Shown: one piece after another, positions 1-6,723 of the stretch
Layout: each line of letters opens with the position of its first letter
Position numbering within the stretch: the first letter of the stretch is position 1
NCBI GenBank assembly: GCA_046756445.1
Contig: JBHHWI010000079.1
Coordinates: forward strand, 1-14,051
Source of the DNA: JACZWL01 sp046756445
GTDB lineage: Bacteria; Pseudomonadota; Gammaproteobacteria; Steroidobacterales; Woeseiaceae
Reading direction: 5' to 3'
DNA: 14,051 bases
Program-made: the position numbers and the translations under genes
The notes under the pieces: model-generated
Databases searched by the model: none
Seen by the model: only the letters and a program-made list of their open reading frames with translations
What the model was told of the DNA's origin: nothing

Positions 1-1
1 G

Positions 2-847
2 GGTTTCGACATCGGTACAAGGTTGTGGTCTGCCGCTCTCCTGAAGTCAGACCCGGCGGCTGTTATCGATGCACATCGCGCCTATCTCGACGCGGGCGCA
101 GAAATCATTGTCAGCGCAAGCTATCAGGCGAGCCGGGACGGGTTCACGTCACAGGGTCTGTCCGCACAACAAGCCGACGATCTGATCGCGAGTTCTGTCG
201 ATCTGGCGTGCAGGGCGAGGCGGCAATTCATCGACGCGCGTGAGCAAGTGGGTCGCACGCCGATCGTTGCGGCGAGCATCGGTCCTTACGGTGCGGCTCT
301 TCACGACGGATCGGAATACACCGGTGACTACGACATCGATGAGGCTGGCCTGCGGCGATTTCACGAGCCCCGCCTGCAACTGCTGGACCAATCGAATGCC
401 GATGTCCTCGCCTGCGAGACAATTCCCGGTCTTCCCGAGGCGCGCGCGCTCTGCGAGCTGCTCATGAGCACCCGGCTTCCGGCATGGATAAGCTTTTCCT
501 GTCGCGATGAGCGCCGTATCAGCGACGGGACGCCGCTGCGTGAGGCCGCGAAATTATTCCGAGAGCATCCGAGGGTTCTCGCAATTGGCGTCAATTGCAC
601 GGCGCCGGAGTACATATCGTTTTTGATTGGCGAAGTAACTAGAGGAGCGCCGGAGAAAGCCGTTATCGTGTATCCGAACTCCGGCGAAGAATTCGACGTT
701 GCCACCAATTCGTGGATTGGTCGGGCCAGTGATGTGGATCTGGTTTCGGCCGCAAAAAGCTGGCATGACGCAGGCGCGAGGATCATCGGCGGCTGTTGCC
801 GGATCGGGCCCCGACACATTGATGCGCTCAGGCGTGAGCTGCAATAG
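2..847 (+). CDS. Homocysteine S-methyltransferase, 5'-truncated by window edge
   Basis: This cobalamin-independent Zn enzyme family transfers a methyl group to homocysteine to make methionine, typically from S-methylmethionine (MmuM-like), in the cytoplasm. The frame is open from base 2, and the first visible residues (GFDIGTRLWSAALL) already match the family's N-terminal region, so the true start lies upstream. The TTG at 23 is an internal leucine. Zn ligands are visible: the Cys of GVNC at bases 596-598, and the paired Cys of GGCC followed by RIGPRHI near the C-terminus. The IVAASIGPYGAAL segment is also typical. About 281 residues are visible of a family length near 300, so little is missing. 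nhaC follows 15 bp downstream on the same strand and may be co-transcribed. The family is secure. The methyl donor is inferred, and the gene symbol is withheld because paralogues differ in donor. Confidence 0.93.
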   Translation, partial: GFDIGTRLWSAALLKSDPAAVIDAHRAYLDAGAEIIVSASYQASRDGFTSQGLSAQQADDLIASSVDLACRARRQFIDAREQVGRTPIVAASIGPYGAALHDGSEYTGDYDIDEAGLRRFHEPRLQLLDQSNADVLACETIPGLPEARALCELLMSTRLPAWISFSCRDERRISDGTPLREAAKLFREHPRVLAIGVNCTAPEYISFLIGEVTRGAPEKAVIVYPNSGEEFDVATNSWIGRASDVDLVSAAKSWHDAGARIIGGCCRIGPRHIDALRRELQ

Positions 848-862
848 AATGCGCGGACGCTT

Positions 863-2326
863 ATGACTCCAACAACAAGAACTCCGACCCTGATCGATGC
901 ATCGATACCGGTGGTTTCGCTGATACTGATGCTGGGGCTTTCGGTTTACCTTTTCGGGTCCGATTCCTCGTCCGGTCCGAACCAGATCGTGCTCACGATC
1001 GGCGCCGGGATCGCGGCGATCATCGCGATCAGGAATGGGCACCGGTGGACCGACATTCAACAGGCGATCGTTGCCGGTATCAGCACCGCAATGGGCGCGA
1101 TCATGATCCTGCTCTCGGTGGGCGCATTGATCGGCACCTGGTTGATGGCGGGCACCGTGCCGTCGCTGATCTATTACGGGCTCGAACTTCTGAACCCGCA
1201 GGTATTCTATGTGGCGACCTGCCTGATATGCGCGATCGCGGCATTGGCGACGGGCAGCTCCTGGACCGTTGCCGGCACACTGGGCGTCGCCTTGATCGGC
1301 GTTGCCATGGGGCTCGGCCTGTCACCGGCGATTGCGGCGGGTGCGATCATCTCGGGCGCATACTTCGGCGACAAGATGTCACCGCTGTCGGACACGACGA
1401 ATCTCGCGCCCGCCGTCGTGGGGACCGATCTGTTCACACACATCCGGCATATGGCCTGGACCACGGGCCCGTCGTTTCTGATCGCGCTGATCCTGTTCAC
1501 GGTGACCGGATTCGGTGTGGACATCGAGGCCGACAGCCCGGGGCTCCGCGACTTGATGAGCACCCTGGATGGCGCTTTTAACATCACCCCCTGGGCGCTG
1601 CTGCCGCTGGCCGTCGTGTTTTTCATGGCGTACCGGAAAGTGCCGCCGATGCCGACGATACTGCTCGGCGCACTGCTGGGCGGAATCCTCGCGGTCGTCT
1701 TTCAAGCGGACGTCGTGATCGAGTTCGCGGACTCTCCGGCCCTGCCGGCCTGGCTGGCGATGACCAAAGGGGTCTGGCTGGCGTTGGCCGACGGGTACGT
1801 GTCCCACACCGGCGTGAGCGGCGTCGACGATCTGCTGACACGCGGCGGCATGAGCAGCATGCTCGTCACCATCTGGCTGATTCTGACGGCGATGGCGTTC
1901 GGCGCCGTGCTCGAGCACACGGGCATGCTGATGCGCCTGATCGAGTCCGCGTTGAAGGCGGCGAAGTCGACCGGTTCGCTGGTGCTGACGGTGGTGCTGA
2001 GCAGCATCGGCATCAACATCGTGGCTGCCGATCAGTACATCTCGATCGTGCTGCCGGGGAAGATGTACAGGGCGGAATTTCAGAAACGGAATCTCGAGCC
2101 GAAGAACCTCTCGCGCATCATCGAAGACTCCGGCACGTTGACCTCGCCACTCGTGCCCTGGAACACCTGCGGCGCGTACATGGCGGCGACACTGGGCGTT
2201 GCGACGCTGGCCTACCTGCCGTTCGCGTTCCTCAACCTCATCAACCCGGTGGTGTCGGTGATATACGGTTACACGGGCTTCACGATCAGAAAGCTTGAGC
2301 CGGTGCCCGAAGCAGTCGCGGCGTAA
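863..2326 (+). CDS. nhaC: NhaC family Na+/H+ antiporter
   Basis: This inner-membrane secondary transporter exchanges Na+ for H+ and supports pH and sodium homeostasis. The 487-residue product is hydrophobic throughout, with about eleven or twelve predicted membrane segments. NhaC hallmarks are present: YFGDKMSPLSDTTN at residues 167-180, and a C-terminal stretch with AADQYISIVLPGKMY, EDSGTLTSPLVPWNTCGAY and a following small-residue helix. Length is normal for the family. The ATG at 863 follows the methyltransferase stop by 15 bp with no strong Shine-Dalgarno sequence, so its translation may depend on read-through of the upstream gene. NhaC relatives include malate/lactate and arginine/ornithine-type exchangers, so the exact substrate is an inference. 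Confidence 0.93.
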   Translation: MTPTTRTPTLIDASIPVVSLILMLGLSVYLFGSDSSSGPNQIVLTIGAGIAAIIAIRNGHRWTDIQQAIVAGISTAMGAIMILLSVGALIGTWLMAGTVPSLIYYGLELLNPQVFYVATCLICAIAALATGSSWTVAGTLGVALIGVAMGLGLSPAIAAGAIISGAYFGDKMSPLSDTTNLAPAVVGTDLFTHIRHMAWTTGPSFLIALILFTVTGFGVDIEADSPGLRDLMSTLDGAFNITPWALLPLAVVFFMAYRKVPPMPTILLGALLGGILAVVFQADVVIEFADSPALPAWLAMTKGVWLALADGYVSHTGVSGVDDLLTRGGMSSMLVTIWLILTAMAFGAVLEHTGMLMRLIESALKAAKSTGSLVLTVVLSSIGINIVAADQYISIVLPGKMYRAEFQKRNLEPKNLSRIIEDSGTLTSPLVPWNTCGAYMAATLGVATLAYLPFAFLNLINPVVSVIYGYTGFTIRKLEPVPEAVAA

Positions 2327-2341
2327 GAAAGGCGGGTCCTG

Positions 2342-2908
2342 TTACGGCTCGTTACCCGGTTTCCATTTGATGTTGCAGCCGATACTCGGCCTCTGGTCTT
2401 CGGAAACCGCGGTTCCGTTCAGTACGGCGTCGAGCGCGGCACGGACGTCACGGCCGCTGACCGGGATATCGTTCGACGGCCGGCTGTCATCGAGCTGGCC
2501 CCGGTAGACGAGCTTTCTGCCGGCGTCGAACACGTACAGGTCCGGCGTGCAGGCCGCCCGGTAGGCCTTTGCCACGCTCTGCGCGGCGTCGACGAGATAG
2601 GGAAACTCGTATCCCCAGTCGGTGGCCTCTTTCTGCATGGCCCCGGGGCTGTCGGCAGGGTGCTTTTCATAGTCGTTGCTGTTGATGGCGTACACAGCCA
2701 CGTTCTGTCGCCCGTAATCCTGTCCGATGCGCGCCAGCTCCTCGCGTACGTGCTTGACGAACGGGCAGTGGTTGCAGATGAACATCACCAGGTAGGCGTC
2801 GGCGCCTTCGCTTCCATCGAGCGTAAACTTGCGACCGGAAGGGTCCGGCAGCGTGAACGCCGGCGCCTCGGTGCCGAGCGGCAGCATTGTCGAGCTGGTT
2901 TCAACCAT
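2342..2908 (-). CDS. Thioredoxin family / peroxiredoxin-like protein
   Basis: The 188-residue protein has a thioredoxin fold of the AhpC/TSA-like group usually annotated as thioredoxin family protein (PRX_like1). An ICNHCPFV motif puts a CxxC pair at Cys45 and Cys48. The loop CTPDLYVF holds the likely cis-proline opposite the active site. The C-terminal SIGCNIKWKPGN signature is specific to this subfamily. There is no signal peptide, so a cytoplasmic thiol-disulfide or peroxide role is likely, but the substrate is unknown. A second ATG at codon 8 (MLPLGTEAPAF) is where many homologues begin, and neither ATG has a strong ribosome-binding site. The gene converges on nhaC with a 15-bp gap and diverges from the AI-2E family gene. 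Confidence 0.9.
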   Translation of the reverse strand: MVETSSTMLPLGTEAPAFTLPDPSGRKFTLDGSEGADAYLVMFICNHCPFVKHVREELARIGQDYGRQNVAVYAINSNDYEKHPADSPGAMQKEATDWGYEFPYLVDAAQSVAKAYRAACTPDLYVFDAGRKLVYRGQLDDSRPSNDIPVSGRDVRAALDAVLNGTAVSEDQRPSIGCNIKWKPGNEP

Positions 2909-2991
2909 CGCGACAGGATATCAAATGCAACCGGGCATATGAGATGATGCCCCTGCCGGGAATTCGGCAGTGACAGGCACAGGGGAAGCGA
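2909..2991. promoter_or_regulatory. Divergent intergenic region with two adjacent inverted repeats
   Basis: This 83-bp gap separates two divergently transcribed genes and must carry promoters for one or both. It holds two back-to-back imperfect palindromes. The first is GGGCAT (2933-2938) with ATGCCC (2947-2952), separated by 8 bases. The second is CTGCCGGGAATTCGGCAG (2953-2970), with 6-bp arms around GGAATT. They are candidate operators or transcript hairpins. No convincing -35/-10 pair was found on either strand, so the regulatory role is an inference. Confidence 0.4.
2981..2988 (+). promoter_or_regulatory. Shine-Dalgarno supporting the TTG start at 2992
   Basis: The purine-rich AGGGGAAG sits a few bases before the TTG at 2992 and supports that rare start codon. 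The alternative ATG at 3025 has no comparable site in front of it. Confidence 0.5.
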
Positions 2992-4050
2992 TTGAGCGCC
3001 ATCGTGCGAGAGAACACGAACGCCATGATCAGCGCGGCGGCCGTCATCATTCTCATATTCGGCATGCAGGCCGCCAAGGTGCTGCTGGTGCCGTTCCTGC
3101 TGGCGGTTTTCCTGGCATTGATCAGCGTGCGCCCGATGCTGTGGATGCAAAAGAAAGGCGTCCCGGCGGTCGCCGCGGCTCTGCTGATCGTCGTGGTCAT
3201 GATGCTGGTGCTCGGCGCCGTCGGCATGATCGTCGGCACCTCGGTCGCCGACTTCACCGCCGCCCTGCCGTCATACCAGGAGCGCCTCGATGTCATCGTA
3301 AAGAAGATGATCGCCTTCGTGGCCGAGCGCATCGACGAGGATTTCGCGGCGGGGAACCTCGGCGACGTGGTCGATCCCGGCTGGGCGATGGGGCTGGTGG
3401 CGAGCATTCTGAACGGTGTCGGGGACGTGCTGACCAACGCCTTTCTGATCTTCTTCACGATGGTCTTTATCCTGCTCGAGGCATCCACCATACCGACCAA
3501 GATCGCCGCCGCATTCGGCAAGAGCGGTGAGTCGTTCGAACGGCCACGGCTTTTTCTCAGCAACCTCGGCCGCTACCTCGGCATCAAGACGGTCGTCAGT
3601 ATCGCGACCGGCCTGTTCATCGGGATGCTGACCTGGATGATCGGGCTCGATTTCCCGCTGCTCTGGGGCATGCTCGCGTTCCTCTTGAACTACGTGCCGA
3701 ACATCGGTTCCATCATTGCCGCCGTCCCGGCGGTGCTGATGGCGGCACTGCAACTGGGCGCCGGCGCGGCCACCGCGACAGCGCTTTGTTTTCTCGGCGT
3801 GAACATGCTGTTCGGCAACATCGTCGAGCCGCGCCTGATGGGATACGGGGTCGGCATCTCGCCGCTGATCGTCTTCATCGGGCTGGTGTTCTGGGGCTGG
3901 GTGTTCGGCCCGGTCGGCATGCTGCTGTCGGTGCCGCTGACCATGGCGCTCAAGATGGCCCTGGAGAGCGACGAGCGCACCCGCTGGATTGCCCTGTTTC
4001 TGGGCTCGGAGCGTGACGCGATCTACGCGCTGGAGAAAAGGCAGGCGTGA
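2992..4050 (+). CDS. AI-2E family transporter (PerM/UPF0118-type membrane protein)
   Basis: The 352-residue integral membrane protein belongs to the family of TqsA and PerM, often called AI-2E transporters. Members have been linked to autoinducer-2 export, Na+(Li+)/H+ antiport or permease functions. The protein has N-terminal membrane helices, a more polar middle section (about residues 85-135) and a C-terminal helix cluster. That cluster contains LLWGMLAFLLNYVPNIGSIIAAVP, with the family NYVPNIGS motif near residues 228-236, and ends in the typical GMLLSVPLTMALKMALES. TTG at 2992 is chosen as start because of the purine-rich sequence just upstream. ATG at 3025 would remove 11 residues. It converges on the MATE gene with 8 bp between stops. 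The substrate cannot be deduced. Confidence 0.9.
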   Translation: MSAIVRENTNAMISAAAVIILIFGMQAAKVLLVPFLLAVFLALISVRPMLWMQKKGVPAVAAALLIVVVMMLVLGAVGMIVGTSVADFTAALPSYQERLDVIVKKMIAFVAERIDEDFAAGNLGDVVDPGWAMGLVASILNGVGDVLTNAFLIFFTMVFILLEASTIPTKIAAAFGKSGESFERPRLFLSNLGRYLGIKTVVSIATGLFIGMLTWMIGLDFPLLWGMLAFLLNYVPNIGSIIAAVPAVLMAALQLGAGAATATALCFLGVNMLFGNIVEPRLMGYGVGISPLIVFIGLVFWGWVFGPVGMLLSVPLTMALKMALESDERTRWIALFLGSERDAIYALEKRQA

Positions 4051-4058
4051 CGGGCAGG

Positions 4059-5381
4059 CTATACGGCGATCTCCCGCCATCGCCCGGCCTTCCATTTGCG
4101 CAGGAACAGAAAGGACTGAAGCGACCGGGCGCCGCCCTGCATTATCCAGATGCCCAGCAGGCCGAACCCCAGGACCGGCCCGATCAAATAGGCCAGCGGC
4201 AGGATGACCAGCCACTGGATGCCGACGCTGACGTACATGACCCCCTTGGCGTCGCCGGCGCCCAGCAGCCCGTGCATGAAAGCGAATCCGAGCGCCTCCA
4301 CCGGCATGGTCAGCCCGACCAGACGCATGGGCCAGCGCGCGAGGTCTCTTGTCGCGTCATCGTGAATGAAGATCGTCGACACCAGGTCCGGTATCAGCCA
4401 CATCGGCACGCCGAGCACCGTCATCACGACCATGGCCACCCTGGCCACGTCCCAGGCCCAGCGATACGCGTCCCCGGGATCGCCGCGCCCGAGCGCCTGG
4501 CCGACCAGGGTGGTGCAGGCGAGCCCAAGGCCCAGGCCCGGCAGGATGGCGAACAGGGTCACCGTGATCAGCACGTTGGCCGCGGCGAGCTCGGCCGTGC
4601 CGACCTTGCCGATGATCCAGAACGTGACCACGAAGCCGGCCGCGAAAAAAAGCTGCTGGATGCCGGACGGGCCGGATATCCTGATCAGGGAGGAAGTCTC
4701 CCGGCGCGTCGCCAGCCCCTTCATGAAGCCGTCGGCACTGGCGCGTTTGAATCCGAGATAGAAGTAAATCGCGGTGCCGATCGCCATCGACAGGGCGCTG
4801 GCCAGGCCGGCCCCGGCGACGCCCAGCGCCGGCGCGCCGAAGTGCCCGAATATCAGCACGTAATTGAGCAGGATGTTGGAGGCGTGCATGACGATCAGCG
4901 TCGACATGTACAGGCGCGACAGGTCCAGCGCGTTCCAGTAGCCGCGAAAGGCGAAGTTCATGCCGACGAACACGGTCGCGGCGAGCCGCAGCTTGAGGTA
5001 GGGAACACCCTGCTCGATGACGGCCCCGTCCCTGTTCAGGGCAGGATACAGGGGCTCGACGAGCTGGATGAGAACGAGAGACAACAGGGGCGCTACGAGG
5101 AAAACCAGCACGAGCGCCGAGTTGAGGACCCTGGTTGCGCGGTCGATCTGGCCCTCGCCCATCTTGCGGGCCGCCAGGGTCTGAACGCCGGTAGAGATGC
5201 CGAGGATCAGCGCCTGGCACATGAAAACGACAAAGCTGCCGAGCCCGACCGCCGCAAGCGCCGGGTTGCCGAGGAACCCGACCATCGCGGTGTCGACGAC
5301 GTTCAGCAGGTTTTGCGACAGCATGCCGCCGATGATGGGCAGGGCAATTCCGAATATTCGCTGGCGGCGTCCGGCGTCCAT
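4059..5381 (-). CDS. MATE family multidrug/Na+ efflux transporter
   Basis: The 440-residue protein is of the multidrug and toxic compound extrusion family. Its members are inner-membrane pumps that expel cationic drugs or metabolites using a Na+ or H+ gradient. The N-terminal segment has the characteristic LPIIGGMLSQNLLNVVDTAM, followed by GFLGNPALAAVGLGSF. About twelve membrane helices occur in two similar halves, the second starting near residue 225 (SLIRISGPSGIQQLFFAAGF). Length is normal. The ATG at 5381 is the only well-placed start, with a weak purine stretch upstream. An open frame of 446 codons lies opposite this gene (4047-5387, plus). It is a high-GC shadow without recognisable domains. 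Drug specificity is not predictable. Confidence 0.93.
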   Translation of the reverse strand: MDAGRRQRIFGIALPIIGGMLSQNLLNVVDTAMVGFLGNPALAAVGLGSFVVFMCQALILGISTGVQTLAARKMGEGQIDRATRVLNSALVLVFLVAPLLSLVLIQLVEPLYPALNRDGAVIEQGVPYLKLRLAATVFVGMNFAFRGYWNALDLSRLYMSTLIVMHASNILLNYVLIFGHFGAPALGVAGAGLASALSMAIGTAIYFYLGFKRASADGFMKGLATRRETSSLIRISGPSGIQQLFFAAGFVVTFWIIGKVGTAELAAANVLITVTLFAILPGLGLGLACTTLVGQALGRGDPGDAYRWAWDVARVAMVVMTVLGVPMWLIPDLVSTIFIHDDATRDLARWPMRLVGLTMPVEALGFAFMHGLLGAGDAKGVMYVSVGIQWLVILPLAYLIGPVLGFGLLGIWIMQGGARSLQSFLFLRKWKAGRWREIAV

Positions 5382-5449
5382 GCGTAAGGATGGCTCCCGT
5401 GATGACTCCGGGATGATAGATGAGAATCAGACCGGCGTCGCCGATCCAC

Positions 5450-5524
5450 TGATCGGGGACGGCGCCCAAAGGGTCAAGTGATTGGGGACGGACCCTCAGG
5501 GGTCCGTCCCCGGGGTCCCGGGGC
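5450..5524. repeat. REP-like element with perfect 12-bp-stem hairpin
   Basis: GGGGACGGACCC (5484-5495) and its exact reverse complement GGGTCCGTCCCC (5500-5511) flank the tetraloop TCAG, giving a very stable hairpin. The 13-mer TGATTGGGGACGG leading into it (5479-5491) has a near copy, TGATCGGGGACGG, at 5450-5462 (12 of 13 identical, period 29). Further GC palindromes (CCCCGGGG at 5508-5515) follow, up to 3 bp before the stop of the CBS gene. There is no T-run on either side, so it is not a textbook intrinsic terminator. It resembles REP/RAYT-mobilised extragenic palindromes and may insulate the MATE and CBS genes or stabilise transcript ends. Confidence 0.7.
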
Positions 5525-5526
5525 GT

Positions 5527-5961
5527 TTACTCTTCCACTGGCTCGGTCTGCTCGATCTGCTCGAGCAGGTTGATGGCGACGCCCACGAAATCCGTGTCGG
5601 TAATGATGCCGTGCAATTTGCCGCCGGTGACGACGGGCAGGCAACCGATGCCGTATTTCTCCAGGAACAGCGCCGCCTGGCGCATGCTTACGCGTTCATC
5701 CACGGTAACAACATCCGTGACCATAACGTCTGTTACGCTGATCTCGCTGGCATGCATTCGATTGTCGGGGTCGCGAAGAATCGAGTCGGTTGCTGCAAGT
5801 ACATTGGTCAGTGTTACCAGGCCGACCAGTCTGTCGTCCTCATCCACGACCGGCAGGTGGTGAATTCGGTTGTCGTGCATCAGAGTGCGTGCGGTATCGA
5901 GATTCTCGGTCGGCGAAATCGTAACCAGATTCGTCGTCATAATGGTATCGATGCTCATCAT
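5527..5961 (-). CDS. Two-CBS-domain protein
   Basis: The 144-residue soluble protein consists almost entirely of a Bateman pair: CBS domain 1 at about residues 8-58 (IMTTNLVTISPTENLDTARTL to LVGLVTLTNVL), and CBS domain 2 at about 77-129 (VTDVMVTDVVTVDER to GIITDTDF). Such modules bind adenine nucleotides (AMP, ATP, sometimes NAD or SAM) and act as energy or redox sensors, but no effector domain is attached here. The acidic tail (EQIEQTEPVEE) is short. Two consecutive ATG codons occur at the start, and the first is annotated. It is transcribed away from the yip1-ccoNOQP block across a 169-bp gap, which invites but does not prove a role linked to respiration. Confidence 0.92.
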   Translation of the reverse strand: MMSIDTIMTTNLVTISPTENLDTARTLMHDNRIHHLPVVDEDDRLVGLVTLTNVLAATDSILRDPDNRMHASEISVTDVMVTDVVTVDERVSMRQAALFLEKYGIGCLPVVTGGKLHGIITDTDFVGVAINLLEQIEQTEPVEE

Positions 5962-6130
5962 GGCTCTTGTCCAGTCGTGTATTCCTGCTCACAGTCTAGC
6001 CGCCGGGAATTCGCTCTCGTGCTTCGGAAAACCCGTATGCCGATGGGGAGTAGTTGTTATAAACTCGCGGGGGAAAACGGGAGTGCGGAGCGGTTTGCGG
6101 ATACGAACACCAAAAACAATATCCCCTGCA
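5962..6130. promoter_or_regulatory. Divergent intergenic region before the cbb3 block
   Basis: This 169-bp gap should contain promoters for the CBS gene (minus) and the yip1-ccoNOQP block (plus). A possible -10, TATAAA, lies at 6058-6063 on the plus strand, but no matching -35 is evident. The TTGAT-N4-ATCAA site expected for FNR/ANR control of cbb3 operons was searched for by eye and not found. No gene is supported here. Confidence 0.3.
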
Positions 6131-6721
6131 ATGTTGCTCTGGCTGTTCTTCAGTCCGGGTAAAGCGTTCGAAGTATTGTCGGAGGCACGGCCCGACGCAG
6201 GGACCGTGTTCTTCAGGCTGGTGATCTGGCTTGCCGCCATCCCGCCCGTGTTGGCTTACCTGGGCGGGTCCTGGTTCGGCTGGAGGCTCGGCGCGGCCGA
6301 ACCGCTCGTTCTCGACCAGGACGTGCTGGTCAAGATCAGCGTCGGGTATTTCATCGGATTGCTTGCAGGCTTTGTGAGCTCCGCGGTCATCGCGAAGTGG
6401 ATGGCTTCGACCTACGGGGCGCGCTTGTCATTGGGTATTCACCTCGCACTTGTCACGATCGTCGCCGCGCCACTCGTGGTCGGCAGCATCATTCATCTTT
6501 ACCCGCACGTGTTCATCAACGTCATCGTGCTCGTGCCGGCGCTGATCTGGAGCATGTATCTCCTCTACAGGGGCCTGCCGGTGGTGCTTCGCATCAGTCC
6601 CGAGCGGGGCATGCTCATGGCGTCATCGCTGATCGGCTATGTTCTGGTCGCATTCGTCTGCCTGCTCGGCGTGATGGTCGTTCTCTGGGGACGCGGCTTC
6701 GGACCGGCGGTGGGGATCTAG
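6131..6721 (+). CDS. Yip1 family membrane protein upstream of ccoN
   Basis: The product is about 196 residues, very hydrophobic, with roughly five membrane helices. The N-terminal FSPGKAFEVLSEARP followed by LAAIPPVLAYLGGSWFG matches the Yip1-domain (DUF1282-like) pattern of a short amphipathic start before a first helix. The GLPVVLRISPERG segment before the last helix is also typical. The function of bacterial Yip1 proteins is not established. ATG 6131 is chosen because the protein pattern begins there. A TTG at 6095 would add 12 residues (MRIRTPKTISPA) and has some purine-rich sequence upstream. Longer in-frame extensions run into the CBS gene and look non-coding. The TAG stop is only two bases before the GTG of ccoN, so the two are probably translationally coupled. 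Confidence 0.75.
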   Translation: MLLWLFFSPGKAFEVLSEARPDAGTVFFRLVIWLAAIPPVLAYLGGSWFGWRLGAAEPLVLDQDVLVKISVGYFIGLLAGFVSSAVIAKWMASTYGARLSLGIHLALVTIVAAPLVVGSIIHLYPHVFINVIVLVPALIWSMYLLYRGLPVVLRISPERGMLMASSLIGYVLVAFVCLLGVMVVLWGRGFGPAVGI

Positions 6722-6723
6722 CC

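Noticed and set aside
23..25. TTG as the start of the homocysteine methyltransferase
   Set aside because: The frame is open to the window edge and the residues before it (GFDIGTR) fit the family, so the gene begins upstream of the window.
3271..4215. Open minus-strand frame opposite the AI-2E family gene
   Set aside because: The product is a low-complexity His/Arg/Asp-rich shadow, while the plus-strand protein has clear family motifs.
4047..5387. Long open frame on the plus strand of 446 codons
   Set aside because: It lies exactly opposite the MATE gene, whose protein is clearly recognisable. Its own product is rich in Arg, Gln, Asp and His without domains, as expected for the antisense shadow of a GC-rich membrane-protein gene.
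5484..5511. Hairpin as an intrinsic terminator
   Set aside because: The stem is perfect, but no run of T follows on either strand. It fits a repeat element better.
5870..6130. Upstream extension of the yip1 frame
   Set aside because: It runs into the 5' end of the CBS gene on the other strand, and the translated part has no Yip1 features.
6397..6723. Upstream extension of the ccoN frame
   Set aside because: It overlaps yip1 in another frame, its translation is Arg/His-rich without CcoN likeness, and GTG 6724 gives the normal CcoN N-terminus.
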